This document shows positions 47,331 to 59,868 of a stretch of 64,000 bases of DNA, in pieces; within the stretch, counting starts at the first letter, position 1, and each line of letters opens with the position of its first letter. The notes under the pieces were generated by a model. It did not search any database, was not told where the DNA came from, and saw only the letters and a program-made list of their open reading frames with translations. The stretch spans positions 186,001-250,000 of the forward strand of contig NZ_MVHJ01000007.1 in the NCBI RefSeq assembly GCF_002086115.1, given 5' to 3'. The position numbers and the translations under genes are program-made. Source of the stretch: Mycolicibacterium bacteremicum (GTDB taxonomy: Bacteria; Actinomycetota; Actinomycetes; Mycobacteriales; Mycobacteriaceae).

Positions 47331-49340
47331 ATGACTACCGTCGCGCCGCCGGTGCGCGCAGCCACCGTGTGGCCGACGCTGTGGGGCGTCGCGCTGCTGG
47401 CCGGAGCGGTCGCCGCAGGCGTCGGCGGCCTGTCGCTCGTCGACGCACTGGCCGCCACCGGCCTGCCCGATCCCGGCCCGGCCACCACCTACGGGCTGCC
47501 CTTCGTCCGCGCCGCCGGCGAGATCGCCGCCGCCGTCGCCGTCGGCTCCTTCCTGATGGCCGCGTTCCTGGTCCCGCCGCAACGCACCGGGGTGCTCGAC
47601 GTGGCCGGCTACCGGGCGTTGCGCACCGGCACCGTCGCCTCCGGCGTCTGGACGGTGTGCGCCGTACTGCTGGTGCCGCTGACGGTCTCCGACATCACCG
47701 GCGCCCCGCTGAGCGACCGACTCAACCCGCTCGACGTCTGGACCGTGGCCAGCATGGTCGAGACCGCCGGCACCTGGCGCTGGACGGCCCTGCTGGCGGC
47801 CATCGTGACCGTCGTCAGCATCCCGGTACTGCGGTGGTCCTGGACGCCGGTGTTGCTGGCCGGATCGCTGCTCACCCTGCTGCCCCTCGCCCTGACCGGG
47901 CACTCGTCCTCCGGTGGCAGCCATGACATCGCCACCAACAGCCTGCTCATCCACCTGATCGCCGGCGTGGTGTGGGCCGGCGGACTGCTGGCGCTGTGGG
48001 CGCTGGCGGTCCGCGGTGGGGAGCACATCGACGTGGCCGCGCGGCGGTTCTCCGCGATCGCGCTGTGGTGCTTCGCCGCCATGGCGCTGTCCGGCATCGG
48101 CAATGCGCTGGTCCGCATCAGCCCCGCCGACCTGTTCACCCAGACCTATGGGTGGCTGCTGATCGGCAAGGCGACAGCACTGGTGGTGCTCGGCGCGCTG
48201 GGTTGGCTGCAGCGGCGCAGCAGCGTCACCGCGCTGGCGGCCGACCCGACCGACCGGCGCGCGCTGGTACGGCTGGCCTTCGTCGAATCGCTGGTCTTCG
48301 GGGTCGCCTTCGGTCTCGCGGTGGCGCTGGGCCGGACCCCGCCCCCGCCACCGGAGCGGCTGCCCTCGATCACCGAGGTCGCCATCGGTTACGACCTGTC
48401 GGGCCCGCCGACGCTGGCGCGGGTCCTGTTCGAGTGGCGCTTCGATCTGATCTTCGGCACCGCCGCGGTCGTGTTCGCCGCGATCTATCTCGCCGGGGTG
48501 GTGCGGCTGCGCCGGCGTGGCGACGCGTGGCCGACGGGCCGGATCATCGCCTGGTTGCTGGGCTGCGCGGCGCTGTTGTTCGCCACGTCATCGGGCCTGG
48601 GCCGCTACATGCCGGCCATGTTCAGCATGCACATGGCGGCGCACATGCTGCTCTCGATGCTGGTGCCGGTGCTGCTGGTACTCGGAGCGCCGGTGACGCT
48701 GGCGCTGCGGGCGTTGCCGACGGCCGGCAGAGAGCGTCCACCCGGCCCGCGCGAGTGGCTGCTGGCCGCGCTGCACAGCCGGGTGTCACAGTTCCTCACC
48801 AATCCGATCGTGGCGACCGCGATCTTCGTGGCCGGCTTCTACGGGCTGTATTTCGGCGGCATCTTCGGCGCGGCCGCCGACAGCCACGGCGCACACCTGG
48901 CGATGAACCTGCACTTCCTGCTCAGTGGCTATCTCTTCTACTGGGTGGTCATCGGTGTCGACCCGACACCGCGGCCGATCCCGCCGCTGGGCAAGCTGGC
49001 GATGGTGTTCGGGTCCCTGCCGCTGCACGCCTTCTTCGGGGTGGTGCTGATGGGGATGAACACCGTGCTGGCCGGCGACTTCTATCGCTCACTGCAGCTG
49101 CCGTGGCACACCGATCTGCTCGCCGACCAGAAACTCGGCGGCGGCATCGCGTGGTCGGCGGGCGAGGTCCCGCTGGTGTTGGTGATGCTGGCGCTGTTGG
49201 TCCAATGGCGGCGCAGCGACAACCGTGCCGCGAAGCGGCTGGACCGCGCCGCCGACCGCGATGAGGACGCCGAGCTGGCCGCCTACAACAACATGCTTGC
49301 CAAGCTCGCGCAGATCGAGGACCGCAACAAGACCACATAG
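47331..49340 (+). CDS. CopD-CtaG fusion membrane protein
   Basis: A 669-residue polytopic membrane protein with about 15 hydrophobic helices. The first half is a copper-resistance CopD domain (LLIHLIAGVVWAGGLLALWAL). The second half is a caa3-type CtaG domain (GLGRYMPAMFSMHMAAHMLLSMLVPVLL and GAHLAMNLHFLLSGYLFYW), with Met/His-rich helices expected to bind copper. Likely role: copper uptake across the membrane and delivery to cytochrome c oxidase. The C-terminus is a charged cytoplasmic tail. Similar proteins exist at another locus in M. tuberculosis (Rv0102 type). It ends at a long palindrome facing the kinase gene. Confidence 0.9.
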   Translation: MTTVAPPVRAATVWPTLWGVALLAGAVAAGVGGLSLVDALAATGLPDPGPATTYGLPFVRAAGEIAAAVAVGSFLMAAFLVPPQRTGVLDVAGYRALRTGTVASGVWTVCAVLLVPLTVSDITGAPLSDRLNPLDVWTVASMVETAGTWRWTALLAAIVTVVSIPVLRWSWTPVLLAGSLLTLLPLALTGHSSSGGSHDIATNSLLIHLIAGVVWAGGLLALWALAVRGGEHIDVAARRFSAIALWCFAAMALSGIGNALVRISPADLFTQTYGWLLIGKATALVVLGALGWLQRRSSVTALAADPTDRRALVRLAFVESLVFGVAFGLAVALGRTPPPPPERLPSITEVAIGYDLSGPPTLARVLFEWRFDLIFGTAAVVFAAIYLAGVVRLRRRGDAWPTGRIIAWLLGCAALLFATSSGLGRYMPAMFSMHMAAHMLLSMLVPVLLVLGAPVTLALRALPTAGRERPPGPREWLLAALHSRVSQFLTNPIVATAIFVAGFYGLYFGGIFGAAADSHGAHLAMNLHFLLSGYLFYWVVIGVDPTPRPIPPLGKLAMVFGSLPLHAFFGVVLMGMNTVLAGDFYRSLQLPWHTDLLADQKLGGGIAWSAGEVPLVLVMLALLVQWRRSDNRAAKRLDRAADRDEDAELAAYNNMLAKLAQIEDRNKTT

Positions 49341-49347
49341 CCGTTGT

Positions 49348-49404
49348 CGAGAGTGACGCTTCGGCGGTTGCAGCGTGCTGGTGACCGCCGAAACGTCACT
49401 CTCG
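49348..49404. terminator. Long palindrome between convergent genes
   Basis: Arms of 11 bp (CGAGAGTGACG) and 9 bp (TTCGGCGGT) separated by one C/A mismatch, pairing with 49384-49404 around a 15-nt loop. It sits 8 nt after the CopD-CtaG stop and 11 nt before the kinase stop. It has no T-run and resembles in build the 19978-20024 palindrome. Confidence 0.75.
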
Positions 49405-49415
49405 CGGGTGAGTCC

Positions 49416-51251
49416 TCAGCTGCCGTAGCTGACCGTGATGGTGCCGTCGCGATTCACCCCGGTGCCCGGCGCCGGATCCTGGCGCACCACCCGCGCCCGG
49501 TTGTTCCCGCCGGCGTCGACGTCGGGGCCCTTGAGGAACGGGCCGGTATGACCGAGCGCCCTCAGCTGCAGCTGCGCATCGTTGTAGAACAGCCCCGTCA
49601 GGTCCGGCATCGGGAACTGGTTGCCCCGGGAGACCTTCAGCGTGACGGGCGCGTCGGTGGCCACCGAGGTCCCCGGGGGCGGGTCTGTCTCGGCCACCTG
49701 GCCGATCGGCAGCTCGCTGTCGGCGTCGGCCCGCAGGATGGTGGTGAAACCGGCGGTGTTCAGGTTCTGGGTGGCCTGCTCGACGGGCTGTCCGATGACA
49801 TCGGGCAGCGGCCGCGACGACGGCCCGGACCCGACCAGGATGACGATCTCGTTGCTGGTCGCGGAGTCCTGACCGGCGGTCGGTTCGGTGCCGATGACCC
49901 GGTCGAGCTGTTCGGCCGAGGACGCCTGCGGTCGGCGCCGCACCTGCTCGAACCCGGCCTCGCGCAACGCGTCCACTGCTTCCTCGTAGGACATCGATGC
50001 GACGTCGGGCACGCGGCGCTGCTCTGGTCCGGTCGACACGTTGACGGTGATGTCGCCGCCCTCCGAGATCGACGAACCCGCCGCCGGATCCGTGCTTATC
50101 ACCTGACCGGCCTGCACCGAGCCGTCCGGCATGGTGTCCACCGTGGGATTCAGGCCGCTGTCCTGCAGCTGGCTGACCGCGGCCGCGCGGTCGAGTCCCC
50201 GCACGTCGGGCACCGGGATCCGGTTCATCGCGCCGACGGCATAGATACCGCCGACCACCAGTGCGAGCACCGCGGCAAGTGCCCCCGCAATCGCCCATCG
50301 TCGCGACCGGGTGCGCGGACGCTGCGCGGGCAACGTCAGCGTGTGCGGGCCGGCGACGGGCGCGGTCTCATCGGTCTCGCCCGCTGCGGGAGCCGGTGCC
50401 AGTGGGGCGGTGCCCGCCCCGACCCGGCGCAGATCTGCCTGCATCTCCGCCGCGCTCTGGTAGCGCTTCTCCGGCTTCTTGGCCAGCGCGGTGAGCACCA
50501 CCGCGTCGAGTTCGGGGGTGATGCCGGCATGGCGTTTCGAGGGTGCGACCGGGCGTTCGCGGACGTGCTGATACGCCACCGACAGCGGGGTGTCACCGGT
50601 GAACGGGGCCTGACCGGTGAGCATCTCGTAGAGCACGCATCCGAGCGAGTACACATCGGTGCGGGCGTCGACCTGCTGGCCGCGGGCCTGCTCGGGGGAG
50701 AAGTACGCGGCGGTCCCGACGACGGCGGAGGTCGCGGTCAGCCGGTCGCCGGTGGTGGCGTTCATGGACCGGGCGATCCCGAAGTCCATCACCTTCACCG
50801 CGCCACTCGGGGTGAGCATGATGTTGGCCGGCTTGATGTCGCGATGCACGATGCCCCGGCCGTGGCTGAACTCCAGCGCCGTGCACACCCCGTCGATGAT
50901 CGAGATGGCCTGCTTGGCCGGCAGCGCGCCGTGCTGCTGGATCAGCTGGCCGACGGTGACGCCGTCGACGTACTCCATCACCAGGAACGGGAGCCTGCCG
51001 GTCGGCGTCTGCGCCTCGCCGGTGTCGTATACCGCGACGATCGACGGATGGTTCAGCGCGGCGGTGTGCCGAGCCTCACGCCGGAACCGCTGGGAGAAGT
51101 TCGGGTCGCGGGCCAGATCGGCACGCAGGATCTTGATCGCCACGTCGCGGTGCAACCGGACATCGCGGGCCCGGTGCACCTCCGACATGCCGCCGAAACC
51201 GAGCAGTTCGCCCAGCTCATAGCGATCGGTGAGGCGTTGCGGCATGGTCAT
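49416..51251 (-). CDS. PknB-like Ser/Thr kinase with four PASTA domains
   Basis: A 611-residue transmembrane receptor kinase closely resembling PknB across its length. Kinase: glycine loop GFGGMSEV (18-25), Lys40, HRDIKPAN (136-143), DFG (157-159), and an activation loop with Thr172/Thr174 (LTATSAVVGT) aligned with the autophosphorylated TQT of PknB. A Pro-rich juxtamembrane stretch leads to a transmembrane helix (about 319-341), then PASTA domains at about 345-407, 413-475, 481-542 and 546-610, which in PknB bind muropeptides and lipid II. I chose ATG 51251 because GGAGG lies upstream; the frame to 51548 overlaps ssb. It is not next to pbpA/rodA/pstP, so it is a paralogue rather than the cell-division PknB. 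Confidence 0.92.
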   Translation of the reverse strand: MTMPQRLTDRYELGELLGFGGMSEVHRARDVRLHRDVAIKILRADLARDPNFSQRFRREARHTAALNHPSIVAVYDTGEAQTPTGRLPFLVMEYVDGVTVGQLIQQHGALPAKQAISIIDGVCTALEFSHGRGIVHRDIKPANIMLTPSGAVKVMDFGIARSMNATTGDRLTATSAVVGTAAYFSPEQARGQQVDARTDVYSLGCVLYEMLTGQAPFTGDTPLSVAYQHVRERPVAPSKRHAGITPELDAVVLTALAKKPEKRYQSAAEMQADLRRVGAGTAPLAPAPAAGETDETAPVAGPHTLTLPAQRPRTRSRRWAIAGALAAVLALVVGGIYAVGAMNRIPVPDVRGLDRAAAVSQLQDSGLNPTVDTMPDGSVQAGQVISTDPAAGSSISEGGDITVNVSTGPEQRRVPDVASMSYEEAVDALREAGFEQVRRRPQASSAEQLDRVIGTEPTAGQDSATSNEIVILVGSGPSSRPLPDVIGQPVEQATQNLNTAGFTTILRADADSELPIGQVAETDPPPGTSVATDAPVTLKVSRGNQFPMPDLTGLFYNDAQLQLRALGHTGPFLKGPDVDAGGNNRARVVRQDPAPGTGVNRDGTITVSYGS

Positions 51252-51507
51252 CGCGCGCCTCCGATCACTGTGCTGCCCTCGTGTGCCACACCGTCGATCA
51301 TGGCTCAAGACGTCGCCCGGGTGGGTGATGGGCTCTCCTACGAGCCGGTGGCGGGCTGTGTGCACAGTTGCCATTTCATCCACAGGCGGGCAGCCCGGAC
51401 GGCCTCGGCGCGGGTGACCCGTCGGCGTCCGGACGGTCAATGGGCACAGACCGGTGGCAGGAAGTCCCCGCAGCCGGCGTCGTATCAACTGACCGAAAGG
51501 CACCGCA

Positions 51508-51954
51508 ATGTTCGAGACCCCGTTTTCCGTCGTCGGCACCGTCGTCACCGATCCCGTCGCGCGTCGTGTCGGCGAACAGGACTACGTCCACTTCCGGGTG
51601 GCCAGCAATTCGCGTCGCCGCACGCCCGACGGCGACTGGGAGAACGGCAACACCCTGTACCTCAGCGTCAACTGCTGGGGCAAGGTCGCCGAAGGAATCA
51701 GCAGCGTGCTCTACAAGGGGGACCCGGTGGTGGTGATCGGCGAGATCTACACCAACGAATACGACGACAAGGAGGGCAACCACCGGTCCCGCGTCGAGGT
51801 CAAGGCCCATGCGGTGGGCCCGGACCTGTCGCGCTGCCGTGCCAAGCTGGAGCGCACCCGTCGCGTCGAGGAGCCGGCATCCCGCGACGACGGATCCGAC
51901 GACGATGTGGCGTCCGTGCAACCCACCGAACAGGAGCTCACACTGTCGGCGTAA
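51508..51954 (+). CDS. ssbB: Single-stranded DNA-binding protein SSBb
   Basis: 148 residues. The N-terminal OB fold (TPFSVVGTVVTDP... YVHFRVASNSRRR... LYLSVNCWGKVAEGI) occupies about 110 residues, followed by an acidic linker. The acidic DDDIPF-type C-terminal tip of the housekeeping SSB is missing (it ends EQELTLSA), which matches the second mycobacterial SSB (Rv2478c) thought to serve stress or recombination. GAAAGG precedes ATG 51508. The 256-nt region to the divergent kinase is non-coding and should hold both promoters. It lies just upstream of ettA. Confidence 0.9.
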   Translation: MFETPFSVVGTVVTDPVARRVGEQDYVHFRVASNSRRRTPDGDWENGNTLYLSVNCWGKVAEGISSVLYKGDPVVVIGEIYTNEYDDKEGNHRSRVEVKAHAVGPDLSRCRAKLERTRRVEEPASRDDGSDDDVASVQPTEQELTLSA

Positions 51955-52031
51955 CCGGGTGTTCGGCCGGTGCCTAGGATGGGACGCGAGTTTTACGCGA
52001 TCTGCAGCCAGACGAAAGGCACGACGACGGC

Positions 52032-53705
<1,674 letters not shown>

Positions 53706-53732
53706 AAACCTCGGTTACAAGTACCGAAAACA

Positions 53733-53774
53733 ACGAAATGGTTGCCGGATAGTGACGTCCGGCGACCATTTCGT
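53733..53774 (+). terminator. Hairpin after ettA
   Basis: A 17-bp stem (53733-53749 with 53758-53774, one T-G wobble) around an 8-nt loop, starting 27 nt after the ettA stop. It is followed by TCGTTCTGG rather than a clean T-run. It should separate ettA transcription from gdh. Confidence 0.75.
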
Positions 53775-53898
53775 CGTTCTGGCGGGGTTGAAACTGTGGG
53801 CCTCCGACCAAAGGCCGCGCCGTGGCGATAGGGTCGCTCATGTGTGTGCCCGCAGGGCAGAGTTCGATCCGAGAAGTCTCAGTGAGGAGCCTTCGCCC

Positions 53899-56800
53899 AT
53901 GACGGTGAATCCCGGAACCACGGAGCAGTTGCAGCTGGGCCAGGACGCCCTGGCGCGGCTGACCGACGCCTACACCGAGACCCACCACGGCCCCTACGGT
54001 GATGCGCCCGCGGCCGATACCGCGATCACGGCTCCGATCGTCCGCGGTGCGCCGAAGCTGGTCTCCCCGGAGCTGTTGGCCGCACACGTCACACTCGGCC
54101 ACCGCCGCAGCCCGGGGGAAACGCTGGTCGCCATCCACCCGGCCGACGACCCGAGTGGGTTCGGCCCGGCCGTCCAGGTGGTGACCGACCACAGCGCGAT
54201 GCTGATGGACTCGGTGACGGTGCTGCTGCACCGTCTCGGCGTCGCCTACGCCGGGGTGATGAACCCGGTGCTGCGGGCGGATCGCAGCGCCGACGGCACC
54301 CTGGTGGCACTGGCCCCCGCCGGCGACCCGGAGGCACCCGCCGACGGGATCGACGAGATGTGGGTGCATGTCCGGCTGGCCCCGACGGCCGATCCCGACG
54401 CCGTCGCGCGGGTCGCCGCGCTGCTGCCCTCGGTGCTGGCCGACGCCCGCGAGGTGGCCACCGACTCGGCCGCGCTGAACGCGACCCTGATCGGGTTGGC
54501 CAACGCGCTGGACTCCGATCACGCCGGCCATTTCCTGGGTCCCGACCGCCGTGATGTCGCCGCCCTGCTGCATTGGCTCGGTGACGGTCACTTCGTGCTG
54601 CTGGGCTATCAGCGCTGCGCCGTGCACAACGGGCAGGCGACCGTGGATCCGGCCAGCCGCCTCGGTGTGCTCAAGCTGCGCACCGACGTGCTGCCGCAGC
54701 TGACCGAGGCCGACGACCTGCTGGTGCTCGCCCAGGCCACCATGCCCAGCTTCGTGCGCTACGGCGCCTACCCCTACATCGTGGTGGTCCGGGAGAACCC
54801 GGCAGGCCCGTCATCCAGCCAGGCGATCGAGCATCGCTTCGTCGGCCTGTTCACGGTGGCCGCGATGAACGCCAACGTCCTTGAGATCCCGCTGATCTCG
54901 CGGCGCGTCGATGAGGTGATGGCGCAGTCGCATTCGGATCCGAGCCACCCCGGCCAGCTGATGCTCGACGTCATCCAGACCATCCCACGCTCGGAGCTGT
55001 TCGCGCTGCACACCCCGGACCTGATGGAGATGGCGCGCGCCGTCGTCGATCTCGGCTCGCTGCGGCGCACCCTGCTGTTCCTGCGCGCCGACCAGCTGGG
55101 GCACTTCGTCTCGGCCCTGGTGTACCTGCCGCGCGACCGCTACACCACCGCGGTACGGCTGGCGATGCAGGACATCCTGGTTCGCGAACTCGGCGGCGCC
55201 AGTATCGATTACGCCGCGCGGGTCAGTGAATCACCGTGGGCCGTCGTGCACTTCACCGTCAAGATGCCCGACGGGTCGCAGCGCTCGGACATCGATGCCT
55301 CCTCCGAGAACGAAGACCGTATCCAGAACCTGCTCACCGAAGCCGCCCGCACGTGGGCCGACCGGCTGATCGGCGCGGTCAAGTCCGGATCGATCGCCCA
55401 GGGCGTCGCCGAGCACTATGCGACCGCCTTCTCCGAGGTCTACAAGCAGGCGTTCACGCCGCAGGACGCCATCGGCGACATCTCGATCATCGAAGAACTC
55501 GAGGACAACTCGGTCAAGCTGGTGTTCCGTGACGGCGGCGAGGACCGGGTCGACTGGCTGACCTGGTACCTGGGCGGACGCTCGGCTTCGCTGTCGGAGC
55601 TGCTGCCCATGCTGCAGTGCATGGGTGTCGTGGTGCTCGAGGAGCGCCCGTTCACAGTGACCCGCCCCGATGGGCTGCCGGTGTGGATCTACCAGTTCCG
55701 GGTGTCCCCGCACCAGTCCATCCCGACCACCCCGGACACTCAGGTCGAGGACGTCGCGCGCCGTTTTGCCGACACCGTGACCGCCATCTGGCACGGCCGT
55801 GCCGAGATCGACCATTTCAACGAATTGGTGCTGCGCGCCGGACTCACCTGGCAGCAGGTCACCATCCTGCGCGGGTACGCAAAGTACCTGCGCCAGGCCG
55901 GATTCCCGTACAGCCAGACCTTCGTCGAGGGTGTGCTCAACAGCAACCCGAGCACCGCCCGGTCGCTCGTCGAGTTGTTCGAGGCCCTGTTCACCCCGGA
56001 GGCCGACCTGGCCGATTCGGGCCGGACGCTGGACGCCCAGGCTGCCGCGGCCGCCGTCGCCGCCGATATCGATGCGCTGGTCAGCCTCGACACCGACCGG
56101 GTGCTGCGGGCCTTCGCCGGCCTGGTGCAGGCCACGCTGCGCACCAACTACTTCGTCGGCTCACCCGATTCGGCGCGCGCCCAGGATGTGTTGTCGTTCA
56201 AACTCAATCCGGGTCTGATCGACGAGTTGCCGCTGCCCAGGCCGAGATTCGAGATCTTCGTCTACTCACCCCGGGTCGAGGGTGTGCATCTGCGATTCGG
56301 GTTCGTCGCCCGCGGCGGATTGCGGTGGTCGGACCGCCGGGAGGACTTCCGCACCGAGATCCTCGGTCTGGTCAAGGCGCAGGCGGTCAAGAACGCCGTC
56401 ATCGTCCCGGTCGGCGCCAAGGGCGGGTTCGTCGTCAAATCGCCGCCGCTGCCGACCGGGGATGCCGCCGTCGACCGCGACGCCACCCGCGCCGAGGGCG
56501 TGGCCTGCTACCGGTTGTTCATCTCCGGTCTGCTCGACCTGACCGACAACGTCGACAAGTCCACCGGTGCGGTGATCACCCCGGCCGGAGTGGTGCGCCG
56601 TGACGGTGACGATGCCTATCTGGTGGTGGCCGCGGACAAGGGCACCGCGACGTTCTCCGACATCGCCAACGATGTGGCCAAGTCTTACGGGTTCTGGCTC
56701 GGTGACGCGTTCGCCTCGGGCGGTTCGGTCGGCTACGACCACAAGGCGATGGGCATCACCGCCAAGGGCGCGTGGGAGTCGGTGAAGCGCCATTTCCGCG

Positions 56801-58758
56801 AGATCGGGGTGGACACCCAGTCGCAGGACTTCACCGTCGTCGGCGTCGGTGACATGAGCGGTGACGTGTTCGGCAACGGCATGTTGCTGTCCAAGCACAT
56901 CCGGCTGGTGGCCGCCTTCGACCACCGCGACATCTTCCTGGACCCCGACCCGGATCCGGCCGCCTCGTGGGCCGAGCGGGAGCGGATGTTCGCGCTGCCG
57001 CGATCCAGCTGGGCCGACTACGACACCTCGCTGATCAGCGAGGGGGGTGGCGTGTTCAGCCGCGCCCAGAAGTCCATCCCGATCAGCCCGCAGGTGCGCC
57101 GGGTCCTCGGCCTGCCCGACGGGATCGAGGAGATGACCCCGCCCGCGCTGATGAAGGCGGTCCTGCTGGCCCCGGTCGATCTGTTCTGGAACGGCGGTAT
57201 CGGTACCTACGTCAAGGCCGAGACCGAGTCCGACGCCGATGTCGGCGACCGTGCCAACGAGGCCGTGCGGGTCAACGGAAACCAGTTGCGCGTCAAGGTG
57301 GTCGGCGAGGGCGGCAACCTCGGCGTCACCCAGCGCGGTCGCATCGAGTTCAACCTCGCCGGTGGCCGGATCAACACCGACGCGCTGGACAACTCGGCCG
57401 GGGTGGACTGCTCCGACCACGAGGTCAACATCAAGATCCTGGTGGACTCGCTGGTGACCTCGGGCAAGGTGAGCGCCGATGAGCGCACCGAACTGCTGAT
57501 GTCGATGACCGACGAGGTCGGCCGACTCGTATTGGCCGACAACATCGATCAGAACGATCTGATGGGCACCAGCCGGGCCAATGCGGCGAGCCTGCTGGCG
57601 GTGCACGCCCGCCAGATCCGCGAGTTCGTCACCCAGCGCGGCCTCAACCGCGAACTGGAGGCGCTGCCCTCGGAGAAGGAGATCCTGCGTCGCCGCGAGA
57701 TCGGCATCGGGTTGACCTCACCGGAGCTGGCCACCTTGATGGCGCACGTCAAGCTGGCCCTCAAGGACGAGGTGCTGCGCACCGACCTGCCCGATCAGGA
57801 GGTGTTCGCGGCCCGCATCCCGCAGTACTTCCCGGTCGAACTGCGTGACCGGTTCGTCGGTGAGATCCGCTCACACCAACTGCGCCGCGAGATCGTAACC
57901 ACCATGCTGGTCAACGATCTGGTGGACACCAGCGGCATCACCTACGCCTACCGGATGACCGAGGACACCGGCGTCGGGCCGGTCGACGCGGTGCGTGCCT
58001 ACGCGGCCACCGACGCTATATTCAAGGTCGGCGAGGTGTGGCGGGACATCAAGGTGGCCGGTATCAACGGGTTGCCCACCGCGGTGACCGACCGGATGAC
58101 GCTGGATCTGCGCCGGCTGATCGACCGGGCGGGACGCTGGCTGGTCAACTACCGCCCACAGCCGCTGGCCGTCGGTGCCGAGATCAACCGGTTCGCCGAT
58201 CAGGTCGCCGCACTGACCCCGCTGATGCCGCAATGGCTGCGCGGTGACGACAAGGCCATCGTGGCAAAGGAATCCGGCGAGTTCGAGGCCCAGGGGGTCT
58301 CGAAGGAGCTGGCCTACACGGTGGCCAACGGCCTGTACCGGTACAGCCTGCTCGACGTCATCGACATCGCCGACATCGCCGACCGGGACGCCGTCGAGGT
58401 GGCCGACACCTACTTCGCGTTGATGGATCACCTCGGTATCGACGGTCTGCTGACCGCGATCTCCGGGCTGGAACGCGATGACCGCTGGCACTCGCTGGCG
58501 CGGCTGGCCATCCGGGATGACATCTACGGCTCGCTGCGCGCACTGTGCTTCGATGTGTTGGCGGTCGGTGAGCCGGATGAGACCGGTGAGCAGAAGATCG
58601 AGGAGTGGGAGCTGACCAACAGCTCCCGGGTGGACCGCGCGCAGCGCACACTGGACGAGATCCAGTCCGAGGGGCAACGCGATCTCGCAACGCTGTCGGT
58701 GGCCGCCCGTCAGATCCGCAGCATGACAAGGACTTCGGGAACGGGGACAAGTGGCTGA
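53899..58758 (+). CDS. gdh: NAD-specific glutamate dehydrogenase, L_180 class
   Basis: A 1,619-residue NAD+-dependent glutamate dehydrogenase (Rv2476c is 1,624) that interconverts glutamate and 2-oxoglutarate. In mycobacteria it is inhibited by the FHA protein GarA under control of PknG. The very long N-terminal regulatory region (ACT- and PAS-like segments) precedes the catalytic domain beginning near [20 protein letters not shown] (nt 56314-56376), with glycine-rich [13 protein letters not shown], the nucleotide-binding [11 protein letters not shown] segment [12 protein letters not shown], and [14 protein letters not shown] chose ATG 53899 because GAGGAG lies about 10 nt upstream; earlier in-frame starts fall in the post-ettA hairpin. 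Its stop overlaps the thioesterase gene by 8 nt. Confidence 0.95.
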   Translation: MTVNPGTTEQLQLGQDALARLTDAYTETHHGPYGDAPAADTAITAPIVRGAPKLVSPELLAAHVTLGHRRSPGETLVAIHPADDPSGFGPAVQVVTDHSAMLMDSVTVLLHRLGVAYAGVMNPVLRADRSADGTLVALAPAGDPEAPADGIDEMWVHVRLAPTADPDAVARVAALLPSVLADAREVATDSAALNATLIGLANALDSDHAGHFLGPDRRDVAALLHWLGDGHFVLLGYQRCAVHNGQATVDPASRLGVLKLRTDVLPQLTEADDLLVLAQATMPSFVRYGAYPYIVVVRENPAGPSSSQAIEHRFVGLFTVAAMNANVLEIPLISRRVDEVMAQSHSDPSHPGQLMLDVIQTIPRSELFALHTPDLMEMARAVVDLGSLRRTLLFLRADQLGHFVSALVYLPRDRYTTAVRLAMQDILVRELGGASIDYAARVSESPWAVVHFTVKMPDGSQRSDIDASSENEDRIQNLLTEAARTWADRLIGAVKSGSIAQGVAEHYATAFSEVYKQAFTPQDAIGDISIIEELEDNSVKLVFRDGGEDRVDWLTWYLGGRSASLSELLPMLQCMGVVVLEERPFTVTRPDGLPVWIYQFRVSPHQSIPTTPDTQVEDVARRFADTVTAIWHGRAEIDHFNELVLRAGLTWQQVTILRGYAKYLRQAGFPYSQTFVEGVLNSNPSTARSLVELFEALFTPEADLADSGRTLDAQAAAAAVAADIDALVSLDTDRVLRAFAGLVQATLRTNYFVGSPDSARAQDVLSFKLNPGLIDELPLPRPRFEIFVYSPRVEGVHLRFGFVARGGLRWSDRREDFRTEILGLVKAQAVKNAVIVPVGAKGGFVVKSPPLPTGDAAVDRDATRAEGVACYRLFISGLLDLTDNVDKSTGAVITPAGVVRRDGDDAYLVVAADKGTATFSDIANDVAKSYGFWLGDAFASGGSVGYDHKAMGITAKGAWESVKRHFREIGVDTQSQDFTVVGVGDMSGDVFGNGMLLSKHIRLVAAFDHRDIFLDPDPDPAASWAERERMFALPRSSWADYDTSLISEGGGVFSRAQKSIPISPQVRRVLGLPDGIEEMTPPALMKAVLLAPVDLFWNGGIGTYVKAETESDADVGDRANEAVRVNGNQLRVKVVGEGGNLGVTQRGRIEFNLAGGRINTDALDNSAGVDCSDHEVNIKILVDSLVTSGKVSADERTELLMSMTDEVGRLVLADNIDQNDLMGTSRANAASLLAVHARQIREFVTQRGLNRELEALPSEKEILRRREIGIGLTSPELATLMAHVKLALKDEVLRTDLPDQEVFAARIPQYFPVELRDRFVGEIRSHQLRREIVTTMLVNDLVDTSGITYAYRMTEDTGVGPVDAVRAYAATDAIFKVGEVWRDIKVAGINGLPTAVTDRMTLDLRRLIDRAGRWLVNYRPQPLAVGAEINRFADQVAALTPLMPQWLRGDDKAIVAKESGEFEAQGVSKELAYTVANGLYRYSLLDVIDIADIADRDAVEVADTYFALMDHLGIDGLLTAISGLERDDRWHSLARLAIRDDIYGSLRALCFDVLAVGEPDETGEQKIEEWELTNSSRVDRAQRTLDEIQSEGQRDLATLSVAARQIRSMTRTSGTGTSG

Positions 58759-59164
58759 GCGTTTCGTCACATCGGTGCCGGTGCGATGGTCGGACATCGA
58801 CATGTACCAGCACGTCAATCACGCCACGATGGTGACCATCCTGGAAGAGGCCCGGGTGCCCTTCCTGCACGAGCCCTTCGTCAACGACATCGACACCATC
58901 GGCCTGCTGATCGCCGAGGTCAACGTCAAGTACAAGGGGCAGGTCCGGTTGATGGATTCGCCTCTGCAGGTGACCATCTGGGTGAGCCGGCTGCGGACGG
59001 TGGACTTCAACCTCGGCTACGAGGTGCGCTCGGCCGGTGCCGACCCGGACTCCAAGCCCGCGGTCATCGGCGAGACCCAGCTGGTGGCGTTCAACATCGG
59101 CGAGCAGAAGCTGGTGCGGTTGCTGCCGCACCACCGGGAGTACCTGGAGCGGTACAAGCGGTGA
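58751..59164 (+). CDS. Hot-dog acyl-CoA thioesterase (4HBT family)
   Basis: A 137-residue 4-hydroxybenzoyl-CoA-thioesterase-like protein (Rv2475c position). The signature [25 protein letters not shown] carries the catalytic Asp and the HVNH helix start. Likely hydrolyses acyl-CoAs; substrate unknown. GTG 58751 lies inside the end of gdh, and its stop overlaps the next start by 4 nt, so gdh, this gene and the following one form a tightly coupled unit. Confidence 0.88.
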   Translation: MAERFVTSVPVRWSDIDMYQHVNHATMVTILEEARVPFLHEPFVNDIDTIGLLIAEVNVKYKGQVRLMDSPLQVTIWVSRLRTVDFNLGYEVRSAGADPDSKPAVIGETQLVAFNIGEQKLVRLLPHHREYLERYKR

Positions 59165-59823
59165 CCGCCCCCGAGCGTGGCCTCTGGCTCGACAATCCCG
59201 CCCACCGCGACGACCTCGCGACGTTTGTCGACCGCGCCCTACGCCTCGACGATGCGGCGGTGATCCGGTTCCGGGAACGCACCGGTACCGGTCAGCTGGT
59301 CGCCTGGGTGTCCACCGGGTTCGACGTGCTGGCCTGTCGGGTGGTGGCCGGCCGGGTGCGGCCCACCGACCTGTCCGCCGGCGCCGACACCCTGTCGCAG
59401 ACGCTCTCGGCCATGGACGCAACGGGTTTCGTCGATCCGGGCTTCGCGATGGACTCTGCCTGGCGGGGCGCGCTGCCGCCGGACACCGGGTTCGCCCACT
59501 ACGACGACGTGCCCGCCTGGGCGATCCTGGACCTCGCCGAGCGGGGCACCGCCTTGGCCAAGGAGCACGGCAGCGCGCACGGCCCGCCGGCCTCCCTGCT
59601 GGATCAGGAGGTGCTGGCCGTCAGCGCGGGGGAGTCCAGCGTAGGTATCCCGATGCGGTGCGTCCTGGCGTTGACCGCCATGGGTTTCCTTCCGCAGAAC
59701 GCCGACGTTCTGGCCACCGACGAGATCGTCCGGGTGCGCGCGCACCCGGCGTGGCTGCGGGTCGACGCCCGGTTCGGCAGCGTGTACCGGCGCCATGGCG
59801 ATCCGGCGCTGGTGCTGCGCTGA
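59161..59823 (+). CDS. Conserved hypothetical protein (Rv2474c-like)
   Basis: A 220-residue protein with no motif I can assign. It begins [40 protein letters not shown], has no signal peptide or membrane segment, and is mildly acidic. Context (third gene after gdh and the thioesterase, with a 4-nt overlap) is conserved in mycobacteria. GTG 59161 is the only start that fits; the longer frame lies within the previous gene. Confidence 0.82.
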   Translation: MTAPERGLWLDNPAHRDDLATFVDRALRLDDAAVIRFRERTGTGQLVAWVSTGFDVLACRVVAGRVRPTDLSAGADTLSQTLSAMDATGFVDPGFAMDSAWRGALPPDTGFAHYDDVPAWAILDLAERGTALAKEHGSAHGPPASLLDQEVLAVSAGESSVGIPMRCVLALTAMGFLPQNADVLATDEIVRVRAHPAWLRVDARFGSVYRRHGDPALVLR

Positions 59824-59835
59824 AGTCGGCGCGCT

Positions 59836-59864
59836 GACGCTCGCTCACCGAACGTGAGTGCGTC
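59836..59864. terminator. Inverted repeat between convergent genes
   Basis: GACGC-N3-CTCAC pairs with GTGAG-N-GCGTC around a 5-nt loop, with an asymmetric internal bulge. It lies between the Rv2474c-like stop (13 nt upstream) and the aglA stop (5 nt downstream). It is weaker than the other gene-end palindromes. Confidence 0.5.
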
Positions 59865-59868
59865 GGAT

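Noticed and set aside
49251..51548. Kinase start at the far upstream end of the frame (51548)
   Set aside because: The extension overlaps ssbB and lacks homology; GGAGG followed by ATG 51251 gives the PknB-like N-terminus.
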